Origin: Spirochaetaceae bacterium
GTDB taxonomy: Bacteria > Spirochaetota > Spirochaetia > Treponematales > Rectinemataceae
Reading direction: 5' to 3'
NCBI GenBank assembly: GCA_025358255.1
Contig: JANYKC010000069.1
Location: forward strand, 1 to 64,000
Length of the DNA: 64,000 bases
In this document: positions 33,345-41,093 of the stretch, piece by piece
Layout of the letters: each line of letters starts with the position of its first letter
How positions within the stretch are numbered: position 1 is the first letter of the stretch
Notes under the pieces: generated by a model
The model's database searches: none
The model's input: only the letters and a program-made list of their open reading frames with translations
Told to the model about the DNA's origin: nothing
Program-made: the position numbers and the translations under genes

Positions 33345-34065
33345 GGAAAGGGGGGAGCGCCTCCCAGGGAAGACAATCCTCGGGCGGGAATCAACCCACG
33401 AAGGACCCCAGGTTGAGCGCCACGATAGAGTATTGTGTCCCGCGGATTGGCGGGGGAAGGGGGGGGCGTCGCGTGGGATGGGACGGCTCCCCCTCGCTCC
33501 GGCCTCCTCGCGGGATCGCGGTGCGCGTTGTGCGATCACGCTGTGGGGGCCTTCGCTGCCCCCACTTCAACCATGCTGGCGGATTGCGGGGGCGGCCGGC
33601 TGCCAAAGGGGCGACCCCTGGGATCCGGCTCAGGCGCCCGCGGACGTGGGGGGCTCGTCCGAAGTCCTTGCTGCTGCCGCCCACGGTCGTCCGGACCGTG
33701 ACCCATTCGCCTCCGTCCACGATCTCCATGATGTCGGCGAGCCCGAAATCATAGGACTCGAGCTTCCCCCGGGTGATGCCAACCTGGATCTCCCGGCCGG
33801 AGCGCCTACGTCGGAACTCCACGTTCGTGCCCGGGATGCCCTGGCCCAAGGGTTCGGGAAATTGGCGCAATGGATGCGGGTCGAAGATGCACAGGCCAGG
33901 ACAATGCCGCAGTTCGAGAACCCGGAGGCCGATGGAACGACGCAAAGTAGCATAGTCGCCGATCGGCCCTATGCAAGCAAGGACGCGGCGAAGCCTCCTG
34001 CACTGCCGCAGGATGCCCTGCCCTGGGAGGGTTTCCCCCATCCCCGGGCAGGCACCTTTCCAGGG
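33345..34065. other. Gene-poor 720-base stretch with possible gene remnant
   Basis: No recognisable gene. A minus-strand open frame (34041 to 33391) has one protein-like patch, roughly 33654-33820, reading REIQVGITRGKLESYDFGLA then DIMEIVDGGEWVTVRTTVGG, flanked on both sides by Arg/Pro-rich low-quality translation. This looks like a decayed or laterally acquired fragment. A hairpin GTGGGGG/CCCCCAC with a nine-base loop lies near 33542-33565. Confidence 0.35.
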
Positions 34066-34068
34066 TGC

Positions 34069-34737
34069 TTACTTTGCCGTGCCGATGGAGATGAGCTCCA
34101 CGTCAAACACAAGTGCCGAGTTCGGCGCTATCTGCTCTCCTGCTCCCTGGGGGCCATAGGCAAGGTCGGAAGGGATGAAGAAGCGGTACTTGCTGCCGAC
34201 GGGCATGAGCTGGACGCCTTCCGTCCAGCCCCGGATCACCTGGGAAAGGCCAAAGGTCGCGCTCTCGTTCCTCGCGTAGGAGCTGTCAAAGACCGTGCCG
34301 TCAAGGAGGCGGCCCTCGTAGTTGACCGTCACCGTGTCCGAAGCCTTGGGCATGGGCCCAGTGCCCAGCGTGAGCACTTCGTACTGGAGGCCGGATGCGG
34401 TGACTTTCACCCCGGACCTCGCCTTGTTGGAGGCGAGGAAGGCCTGTCCGGTGGCGATGTTTTCGCTCGCCCTCCTGGCCTGGGCCGCTTCCACGGCCAT
34501 CTGGATGGCCGCCTGGGCCTGGGCCTGAGAAAGCCTTGTCTTCGAGCCGCGCAGGATGTCCTGGAAGCCCGCCATGTACGCATCGAGGTCGATTTCAATC
34601 CCGGCCGACTTGATATTGGCCGCCATGAGCATGCCTAGGGCATAGCTGGCGTCGTTGGCGGCCGCCGTCGGCTGGTTTTGTGCGGCAAGGGGAAGGACGA
34701 GCGCAATGGCTAGCGCGATCAGGGCAAAGTGTTTCAT
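34069..34737 (-). CDS. FKBP-type peptidyl-prolyl isomerase, exported
   Basis: 222 residues with an N-terminal signal peptide (MKHFALIALAIALVLPLAAQ). The N-terminal FKBP_N helical dimerisation domain (about 25-105: ASYALGMLMAANIKSAG, AAIQMAVEAAQARRASEN) is followed by an FKBP catalytic domain (about 115-222: VTVNYEGRLLDGTVFDSSYA, SQVIRGWTEGVQLMPVGSKY, FFIPSDLAYGPQG, SALVFDVELISI). This is the Mip/FkpA plan: a periplasmic folding helper. The start at 34737 has AAGGA 6 bases upstream; the extra Met at 34743 is too close to it. Confidence 0.9.
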   Translation of the reverse strand: MKHFALIALAIALVLPLAAQNQPTAAANDASYALGMLMAANIKSAGIEIDLDAYMAGFQDILRGSKTRLSQAQAQAAIQMAVEAAQARRASENIATGQAFLASNKARSGVKVTASGLQYEVLTLGTGPMPKASDTVTVNYEGRLLDGTVFDSSYARNESATFGLSQVIRGWTEGVQLMPVGSKYRFFIPSDLAYGPQGAGEQIAPNSALVFDVELISIGTAK

Positions 34738-34897
34738 GTTCATTCCTTTTCTGGAGTCGCTTGTCGGGAATATAGCACAAGCCGATGCCCGAAACCTATC
34801 CTGGGGACAGCCCCCTTTCTGCCGGCCTTGTGCTAGAATATGATCCGGGCGGATTCTGTCGTCCCCGAAGCGCAAGCCTCGCATCAAGGAGCATCAC

Positions 34898-35479
34898 ATG
34901 AAAGTCCTGGCCATAAACGCAAGTCCCCGCAAGGGCGGGAACACCGACCGCATCCTCCGCATGGTCCTGGCGCCCCTGGAGGCGGCGGGGGCAGGGACGG
35001 AGATCATCCAGATAGGCGGGAAAAACATCCGCAGCTGCACGGCATGCATGTCCTGCTTCAAGAACAAGGACGGCCGCTGCGTCCAGGATTCGGACATGTT
35101 CAATGAGGTGGTCGCGAGGTTCGCCGACGTGGACGGCATCATCCTGGGCTCCCCGACCTGGTTCGCGGACGTGACCCCCGACATGAAGGCCTTCATGGAC
35201 CGCGCTGGCTTTGTGGCCCAGGCCAACGGGGCACCGCTCAAGCGCAAGGCCGGGACGGCTGTGACCGCGGTCAGGCGTGGCGGGGCCATCCATTGCCTCG
35301 ATACCATGAACCACTGGCTCCATTACATGCAGACCTACATGGTCGGCTCGACCTACTGGAACATGGTTTTCGGGCGGGAGCCCGGCGAGGCGGAGAACGA
35401 CGCGGAGGGCGTGAAGACAATGCGCAACCTGGGCGAGAATTTCCTCGCCCTCATGCAGGCCCTCGCGGGAGGGAAATAG
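34898..35479 (+). CDS. Flavodoxin-fold NAD(P)H-dependent FMN oxidoreductase
   Basis: 193 residues. The phosphate-binding loop ASPRKGGNTDRIL at the N-terminus binds FMN. SCTACMSCFKNKDGRC supplies a cysteine cluster of the type seen in iron-sulfur flavoproteins (Isf), and ILGSPTWFADVTPDMKAFMDR is the second FMN loop. It may transfer electrons as a dimer; whether an iron-sulfur cluster is bound cannot be told. AAGGAGC lies before the ATG. The next gene starts 4 bases after the stop, so they form an operon. Confidence 0.88.
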   Translation: MKVLAINASPRKGGNTDRILRMVLAPLEAAGAGTEIIQIGGKNIRSCTACMSCFKNKDGRCVQDSDMFNEVVARFADVDGIILGSPTWFADVTPDMKAFMDRAGFVAQANGAPLKRKAGTAVTAVRRGGAIHCLDTMNHWLHYMQTYMVGSTYWNMVFGREPGEAENDAEGVKTMRNLGENFLALMQALAGGK

Positions 35480-35483
35480 CGTC

Positions 35484-36284
35484 ATGGACGTCAGGGAGCA
35501 CAACCGCGAGGCCTGGACCCGCGAGGTCGCGGGCGCCAACAAGTGGACGGTCCCGGTGGACGCGGCCACCATCGAGAAGGCAAGGCGGGGCGAGTGGGAA
35601 GTCCTCCTTACGCCGACGCTCCCGGTGCCCCACAGCTGGTTCGGCGACCTGTCCGGAGCCAGGATCCTCTGCCTCGCATCCGGTGGAGGCCAGCAGGGTC
35701 CCATACTCGCGGCGGCGGGAGCCTCCGTGGGAGCCCAGGTCGCGGTCTTCGACTACTGCGAAGCCCAACTCGACCAGGACCGCATGGTCGCGCGCAGGGA
35801 CGGCCTCGACCTCAAGGTGGTGCAGGGCGACATGAAGGACCTTTCGGCCTTCGCCGACTCCGCCTTCGACCTCATATTCCATCCCGTCTCGAACTGCTTC
35901 GCCGAGGCGGTCGAGCCGGTATGGCTGGAATGCTCGCGCGTCCTGAAAAGGGGCGGCATCCTCCTGGCGGGCTTCTGCAATCCCCTGACCTTCATCTTCG
36001 ACCTCAAGGCCTGGGACGAGGAGGGGACCCTTAGGGTGAGGTATTCCATCCCCTACTCCGATGTCGCACAACTTCCCAAGGAGGAGCTCGAGGCCAGGGT
36101 GGCCTCGAAGAAGGCCCTCGAATTCGGCCACAGCCTGGGAAGCCAGATCGGCGGACAGCTGGCCGCGGGCTTCGCGGTCCTCGGTTTCTTCGAGGACGAC
36201 TTCGGCCATCTGGACGGCTCGGAGGGCTGCCTCCTCGATCCCCATATCAAGACCTTCATCGCCACCCGCGCGGTTAAGCTCTAG
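35484..36284 (+). CDS. SAM-dependent methyltransferase (class I)
   Basis: 266 residues. SAM-binding motif I reads ILCLASGGGQQGPILAAAG, motif II VFDYCEAQLDQD, and motif III VVQGDMKDLSAFADSAFDLI; the post-motif is VLKRGGILLAGF. The fold resembles the Methyltransf_11 group; the substrate is unknown. It follows the flavoprotein after four bases and may modify a product of that enzyme, which is inference only. Confidence 0.85.
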   Translation: MDVREHNREAWTREVAGANKWTVPVDAATIEKARRGEWEVLLTPTLPVPHSWFGDLSGARILCLASGGGQQGPILAAAGASVGAQVAVFDYCEAQLDQDRMVARRDGLDLKVVQGDMKDLSAFADSAFDLIFHPVSNCFAEAVEPVWLECSRVLKRGGILLAGFCNPLTFIFDLKAWDEEGTLRVRYSIPYSDVAQLPKEELEARVASKKALEFGHSLGSQIGGQLAAGFAVLGFFEDDFGHLDGSEGCLLDPHIKTFIATRAVKL

Positions 36285-36377
36285 GCAGGCAGGGGCGGTT
36301 GCGCCTTCCGAAAAAGCCAATCGCCTGACAACCCGGAAACGACGGCCACGTGGTCGCCCGGCCATCGAGGAGCCTCC

Positions 36378-36863
36378 ATGAAAGTAGCCATCCTTGCCCC
36401 TGGGTCCTTGAGCGACATCCAGGGCATGATCCAGGACGGCAAGATGCACAGCGTCCCTGAACGGGGAAATGCCCTGGCTACGATGATCCACTCCGCGAGG
36501 CAGATGAAGGTGAGCTCGCGGATCCTGGCCGAACATGCGCCCAGGGCAGCGCGGGGGACGCGGCTCGTGATCGGCGGCATCACTGGGGCATTCATCGGGC
36601 TTCTTGAGCCCCACGAGGGCCTCGCCGCGTCCATCCATGAAGGCCTTTCAGCCCGGAAAATGAATGCGCGCGCCGCAGCCTTGGGGGCGCGCATCCGGAA
36701 GGAGGACGGCGTCGCGAAGGCGGTCGATTTCATCGAGGGGCTAGCGCAACCGCCATGCCGGATGCAAAATGGCGGCATGAACCACAGCCTTGAATCACTC
36801 CCCGCGCAGGAGGACCATCTCCTAGTTTCGGTAGTCCTGTCGGCGCTGGGTAAATCGACATGA
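36378..36863 (+). CDS. Unrecognised protein coupled to GNAT gene
   Basis: 161 residues beginning MKVAILAPGSLSDIQGMIQD. An N-terminal strand-turn and a central hydrophobic, glycine-rich segment (TRLVIGGITGAFIGLLEPHEG) are notable; the C-terminal 30 residues look disordered until a final hydrophobic strand (HLLVSVVLSALG). I do not recognise it. It is supported as real by GAGGAG before the ATG and by a four-base ATGA overlap with the acetyltransferase gene. Confidence 0.6.
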   Translation: MKVAILAPGSLSDIQGMIQDGKMHSVPERGNALATMIHSARQMKVSSRILAEHAPRAARGTRLVIGGITGAFIGLLEPHEGLAASIHEGLSARKMNARAAALGARIRKEDGVAKAVDFIEGLAQPPCRMQNGGMNHSLESLPAQEDHLLVSVVLSALGKST

Positions 36864-37789
36864 CGGGAGGAGAAGGGAAAGCCTCCGCCATCTCGCTGCG
36901 TGCGATGACGACCGGGGACCTTGCCGTCGTCGATCCCCTCCTCATGGCGGCCTATGGCAATCCGAAGACCTTCGAGCCCCGCCTCAAGCGCTTGCTCCGG
37001 ATCGAGCCCGAAGGCTATCTGGTCGCCTGCGAGGAGGGGCGCCCCGTCGGCACGGGGGGCCTCACGGTCATGGGAAAGGTCGCCTATGTCGGCCTCGTCG
37101 CCGTCGACAAAGAGCACCAGCGGAAGGGCATCGCCAGCGCGCTCATGCGGCGCGTCCTCGACATGGCCCAAGAGCGCGGCTGCGCGACCGTCCTCCTCGA
37201 CGCCTCGCCGGAGGGCAGGCCCCTCTACGAGAAGCTCGGCTTCATCGCCGAGGACATGGCTGGGGTCTGGAAGCGCCCCGAAGGGATGGCGGCCGGGGCC
37301 GCCGCCATGGTCAATGATTATCACAATTGGTCGCTTTCAAGCCTCGCCCTCGAGATGGGGCGGACCGGAGCCGACGGCCCCGGCCCGGTCGACGAGGTCG
37401 TCGCCTTCGACCGCGGCTGCTGGGGCGCGGACCGCTCCCGGACCCTCGCCTCCTTCGCCGCCGACGACCCAGTCCACTTTTTCCTGGCCCGCGATCCTGC
37501 CGGCCGCCTTGGCGGCTACTGCGTCCACCAATCTGCCGACGGACTCGTCGGACCATTCGTCTGCGCCGACCACGGGGCCGCGCGGATCCTGCTCGGGAAG
37601 ATCCTGGAAAAAAAAGGGGAGGCTGCCCTCATGGCCTACCTCCCCGCCGCGAACCAGGACGCGATCCGCCTTTTCTCCGGTCAGGGCTTCACGCTGGCCA
37701 GGAGCAATACCCACATGAGGCTCGGCCCCGCCCTCGCCGGCTCGCGCAGACGCCTCATATATTCACAGGCCAGCTTCGCCCTGGGCTGA
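36860..37789 (+). CDS. Two-domain GNAT-family N-acetyltransferase
   Basis: 309 residues. The N-terminal GNAT domain (about 10-135) has the acetyl-CoA loop VDKEHQRKGIASALMRR and the C-terminal strand RPLYEKLGFIAED. The second half (about 150-300) is a YitH/DUF1248-like GNAT-related domain (DEVVAFDRGCWGADRSR, YCVHQSADGLVGPFVC, AIRLFSGQGFTLARSN). The substrate is unknown. Translation is coupled to the preceding unknown gene. Confidence 0.85.
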   Translation: MTGGEGKASAISLRAMTTGDLAVVDPLLMAAYGNPKTFEPRLKRLLRIEPEGYLVACEEGRPVGTGGLTVMGKVAYVGLVAVDKEHQRKGIASALMRRVLDMAQERGCATVLLDASPEGRPLYEKLGFIAEDMAGVWKRPEGMAAGAAAMVNDYHNWSLSSLALEMGRTGADGPGPVDEVVAFDRGCWGADRSRTLASFAADDPVHFFLARDPAGRLGGYCVHQSADGLVGPFVCADHGAARILLGKILEKKGEAALMAYLPAANQDAIRLFSGQGFTLARSNTHMRLGPALAGSRRRLIYSQASFALG

Positions 37790-37893
37790 GAAAAAGCGCC
37801 TGCCGACCTGCGGGCAATCCGCCCTCACCGGGTCTATACTTGTACCGATCGCGCTGGTCCCCGCGCCGGGGACGGCCTTCCCGGAGGTGTCCC

Positions 37894-38871
37894 ATGTTCC
37901 ATCCCGATGAAGTGATCTTCGCCCCCACAGGACAATGCAACCTCAGCTGCCTGCATTGCGGGGTTTCCCGTCCTTCCGCGACACTCCCGGCCGCCGCGGC
38001 AATAGCCTTCCTCGAGGAATGCGGGACGGGCGGCATCGAGAAAGTGGGCTTCTCCGGCGGGGAACCCTTCCTCGAACCCGATTTCCTTTGCGAAGTCTCG
38101 CAGGCGGCGGTGGGCCTTGGCATGCTCTTCGATCGCCTCATGACGAACGCCGTCTGGTTCAAGGACGAAGCCGGACTCAAGGCGATCCTGGGAAGGCTCT
38201 TCGAGGCGGGCTTCGACGGGAAGTTCGGCGTAAGCGTGGACAGCTGGCACGAACAGGACATCGACAAGCTCCTGCTCTTCATCGCCTCGGTCTTCGAGAT
38301 CTGGGGGCGTCGGGACTGCGTCGACATCCTCTCGGTGAGGGCCCCCGACGAAGGGGCTGCCCTCGAGAAACTCGCTTCGATCGCGCGCCGCTTCTCAGGG
38401 GAGCTCATCCTCGAGAAGGGCGAGCCGGCCATGATCTGCGACAACGGCTTCGAGGCCAGGCTCGCGACGGGGGAGGACATTCCGGAAGCCCTATCCATCG
38501 ACGTCTACCGCTTCCCCTGTTCCGCTCCGGCCCATGCCGGATCCTGGAAGGCGGAGGCCTGGTTTGTGGACGACTTCTGCGAAGGTCCCGGCAATGTCCT
38601 CTACGTCCATCCCAACGGCGCTGTCGCGGCTTGTTGCGGCTTTGCCAACGAAAACCCGAGCCTCCTCCTTGGGCGCATCGGCATCGATGGCCTATCGGCC
38701 ATGATGGCCAACGCGGCCTCCAATCCCCAGGTCGTCGCCTGCTACCAGACAGGCCTCGGCAAGACGCGGACCCTCCTCGAGGCTGCGGGAACGGTCTTCC
38801 CCGGAAAGACGGACGACCAGTGCTTTTTCTGCGATTGGCTCTGCGCCAAGAGCCTCATCGGCAAAGGCTGA
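37894..38871 (+). CDS. Radical SAM protein with C-terminal cysteine cluster
   Basis: 325 residues. The radical SAM 4Fe-4S motif CNLSCLHC lies near residue 15 (CxxxCxxC), with FSGGEPFLEPDF as the GGE motif that binds SAM. The C-terminal part carries further cysteines (AACCGFANENP and CFFCDWLCAK), as in SPASM/twitch-type auxiliary clusters. Such proteins often modify peptides or proteins, but no peptide precursor gene is visible next to it. GGAGG precedes the ATG; a possible -10 box TATACT is at 37835-37840 with no convincing -35. Confidence 0.85.
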   Translation: MFHPDEVIFAPTGQCNLSCLHCGVSRPSATLPAAAAIAFLEECGTGGIEKVGFSGGEPFLEPDFLCEVSQAAVGLGMLFDRLMTNAVWFKDEAGLKAILGRLFEAGFDGKFGVSVDSWHEQDIDKLLLFIASVFEIWGRRDCVDILSVRAPDEGAALEKLASIARRFSGELILEKGEPAMICDNGFEARLATGEDIPEALSIDVYRFPCSAPAHAGSWKAEAWFVDDFCEGPGNVLYVHPNGAVAACCGFANENPSLLLGRIGIDGLSAMMANAASNPQVVACYQTGLGKTRTLLEAAGTVFPGKTDDQCFFCDWLCAKSLIGKG

Positions 38872-38879
38872 GCACCGCC

Positions 38880-40235
38880 TTGTCCCGGACTCCGCCTCGC
38901 CCCGCATTCCCTCCCCTGCGAGAGACCATCGAGACCGCGGTGGCCCGGCGCATCGCGGCCGACGCATCGGGACTTGGGCGGGATTTCGCTGACGCTGCCC
39001 ATAATGCCGGTGCCATACGCGCCGACGGTGCCATACGCGCCGACGGTGCCCGCCGTGCCGCGGGCCTGGAAGGCGCGGCCGCAGCCCTGCGCCACCTCTC
39101 CTCCGTCCAGATCGACACGATCTCCGTTGTCGAACGCGCCCACAACCACATCCTCTGGTCGCGCTCCCCGCGATTTGCGCCTGGGCAGCTAGCGTCCCTG
39201 GAAGCCAAGCCGAGGCAGGCCATCGAATACTGGTCCCACGCCGCCGCCTATATCCCGATCGCAGAGTACCGCTATTGCCTGCCCCGGATGGAACGCGTGC
39301 GGCGCGACGGACACGACTGGTTCGAAGCCGACGCCAAGACGGTTGCCCTGGTCCTGGACCGGGTCGCGGCCGAAGGTCCGCTGCGGGTCCAGGATTTTGA
39401 AGGCCCCAAGGCTGGGGCGAATGGATGGTGGTCCTGGAAGCCTGCCAAGGTCGCCCTGGAGTACCTCTTCCACGCAGGCATCCTCGTCTCCATCGGGCGC
39501 GAGGGCTTCCAGAAGCGCTACGACCTGGCCGAGCGCGCCCTTCCCGACGGCCTCGACCTCGGCATGCCGGACACGGAAGAGATGGCGGCCTATTACGTGG
39601 ATGTCGCCGAGAAAAGCCTGGGCGTCTTCCGCATGGCGGACGTGGCCTACGGCAGGCGCGACCTGCGCGAAGGCCTCACTAGCAAAATCGCCCAACGTGT
39701 CGAGGATGGAAGCCTGGTCCAGCTCATGGTCGAGGGCATGGAAGACGGGAAGGCCTGGTACGCGTCCAAAGCGCCCCTGGGGACGGGCGCCGCTCCAGAG
39801 GGAAGCCCGCGGTCCCGGCGGGCCAGGGCTTTCGTCCTGTCGCCCTTCGATCCCCTTGTCATAGACCGACGGCGCCTCAATGCCCTCTTCGGCTATGACT
39901 ACCAGGTCGAGTGCTATGTGCCCGAGAGGAAACGCCGCTTCGGCTACTTCGCCCTGCCGATCCTCTTCCGTGACAGCGCGGGCGGAGCGGTTTTCGCCGG
40001 CCTCCTGGACGCCAAGGCCGAACGCGCCGCGCGGGTCCTCACGCTCCGCCGCCTGTCGGTGTCAGGCATCGCGCCTCCACGGCGCTCCTCCTTCGCCGCC
40101 GCCTTGGCCGCGGAGCTCGCCCGCTTTGCGGCGTTCAACGGTTGCGACCGACTGGAGCTCGGCGTGCTCGAGGCCGATGACGGCCGCCTCGAGGCCGAAG
40201 TGCGCGCGCGCCTTCTTACTGACCCGGCAACCTGA
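38880..40235 (+). CDS. YcaQ-like winged-helix DNA glycosylase family protein
   Basis: About 451 residues of the HTH_42 (AlkX/YcaQ) family; characterised members remove bulky or crosslinked bases from DNA. Family marks are SSVQIDTISVVERAHNHILWSR near the N-terminus, EYWSHAAAYIPIAEYRYCLPRM, a central winged-helix part (AKVALEYLFHAGILVS), and LSPFDPLVIDRRRLNALFGYDYQ near the C-terminus. The QIDTI-type motif thought to be catalytic is kept. The start is uncertain: TTG at 38880 or GTG at 38940. Residues near 45 contain a duplicated six-residue unit (GAIRAD twice). The last codons and stop come from the inverted-repeat element at 40215. Confidence 0.82.
   Translation: MSRTPPRPAFPPLRETIETAVARRIAADASGLGRDFADAAHNAGAIRADGAIRADGARRAAGLEGAAAALRHLSSVQIDTISVVERAHNHILWSRSPRFAPGQLASLEAKPRQAIEYWSHAAAYIPIAEYRYCLPRMERVRRDGHDWFEADAKTVALVLDRVAAEGPLRVQDFEGPKAGANGWWSWKPAKVALEYLFHAGILVSIGREGFQKRYDLAERALPDGLDLGMPDTEEMAAYYVDVAEKSLGVFRMADVAYGRRDLREGLTSKIAQRVEDGSLVQLMVEGMEDGKAWYASKAPLGTGAAPEGSPRSRRARAFVLSPFDPLVIDRRRLNALFGYDYQVECYVPERKRRFGYFALPILFRDSAGGAVFAGLLDAKAERAARVLTLRRLSVSGIAPPRRSSFAAALAAELARFAAFNGCDRLELGVLEADDGRLEAEVRARLLTDPAT
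39009..39044 (+). repeat. Two perfect 18-bp tandem units in coding sequence
   Basis: The unit GGTGCCATACGCGCCGAC occurs twice back to back, followed by a partial third copy. It is in frame and adds GAIRAD repeats to the YcaQ-like protein, so slippage would change length without a frameshift. Confidence 0.8.
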
Positions 40236-40321
40236 CATCGGGTGCTCTTCCCTGATTCTGGCCTGTCGCCAAGGGTCAGGATCAGGGGCCCAAGCCAATG
40301 TTCGGTTGCCGGGTCAGTAAG
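40215..40321. repeat. 107-bp element with perfect 18-bp terminal inverted repeats
   Basis: CTTACTGACCCGGCAACC (40215-40232) is exactly inverted at 40304-40321. The interior is itself partly palindromic (CCTGATTCTGG against TCAGGATCAGG). It lies between two convergent genes, and each arm supplies the final codons and stop of one of them. A related element is at 12593-12644. It could act as a bidirectional terminator as well as a mobile miniature element. Confidence 0.75.
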
Positions 40322-40946
40322 GGAGCAATACCCGCGCCATCCTCTTGGAAATGAGGGCGGCTTTGACGCCTCCCGCCGTGAGTTCGCCCAGGCGGGACTC
40401 GAATAGCCCGCGGGACCCGAGGGGGAGCTCGATGGCGAGGTGGACAACCTCGGCAAAACCCTCCTCGACGATGCTCGCGCCGCACTCGGCGGCCACCATG
40501 CGCAGGCGGTCGAAGTGATGGTAGGGGAGGTCGAACTCGAAGCGCCCCGTCTCCACCATGGCCGCACGGCGCGCCTGCCGCAGGACTGCCTGGCCGGCTT
40601 CGGTATAGGCCTTCACGAGGCCGCCCGTCCCGAGCAGGGTACCGCCGAAGTACCGGGTCACCACGACCGCGATGTCGCCCAGCCCCGAGCCCTTGAGCAC
40701 GGCCAGGAGAGGACGACCCGCCGTGCCGGAGGGTTCTCCGTCATCGGCGCAATACTCGCTCGTGGAGTTGCCTCCGCCGATTATGAATGCCGGGACATGG
40801 TGGGTCGCATCGGGGAACTCGAGGCGCTTCGAGGCGATGAAGTCCCGCGCTTCCTCCACCGAAGCGACGGGGGCAAGGTCAGCGATGAAGCGAGAATTGA
40901 CCACAACGACCTGCGCACGCACGGGTTCGAAGGGAACGATGAGCAT
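40314..40946 (-). CDS. YigZ/IMPACT-family protein
   Basis: 210 residues of the UPF0029 family (YigZ in E. coli, IMPACT in eukaryotes, linked to translation control). The core signature is present: SRFIADLAPVASVEEARDFI, then ATHHVPAFIIGG, DDGEPSGTAGRPLL, and VVVTRYFGGTLLGTGGLVKAY. The C-terminal DUF1949-like domain (about 135-205) completes the plan. The final PY and stop derive from the adjacent inverted-repeat element. The start codon lies seven bases after a TATACT -10 box on the minus strand (40959-40954) with no Shine-Dalgarno, suggesting a leaderless mRNA. Confidence 0.88.
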   Translation of the reverse strand: MLIVPFEPVRAQVVVVNSRFIADLAPVASVEEARDFIASKRLEFPDATHHVPAFIIGGGNSTSEYCADDGEPSGTAGRPLLAVLKGSGLGDIAVVVTRYFGGTLLGTGGLVKAYTEAGQAVLRQARRAAMVETGRFEFDLPYHHFDRLRMVAAECGASIVEEGFAEVVHLAIELPLGSRGLFESRLGELTAGGVKAALISKRMARVLLPY

Positions 40947-41093
40947 GGAGGCAAGTATAGCACGGCAGGCACTGTTGCCCCGTCCTCACCAGATGCCGGG
41001 GAAAAAGCTCACGGCGGTCTTGGGGAGAAGCTTCCCCCGCCGAGGAGGGCTTTAGACCTGGCCGCCGTCCCGGTTTTCGTCCATGGCCTTTCC

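Noticed and set aside
33433-34638. 401-codon plus-strand open frame
   Set aside because: Most of it lies antisense to the FKBP gene and its translation has no protein-like pattern; it is a product of high GC.
37935-38870. 766-residue plus-strand open frame running into the YcaQ-like gene
   Set aside because: The first 315 codons are a shadow of the radical SAM gene in another frame; only the part after 38880 has family motifs.
39009-39050. Short tandem repeats as a possible CRISPR start
   Set aside because: The units are contiguous, with no spacers, and lie in frame inside a gene.
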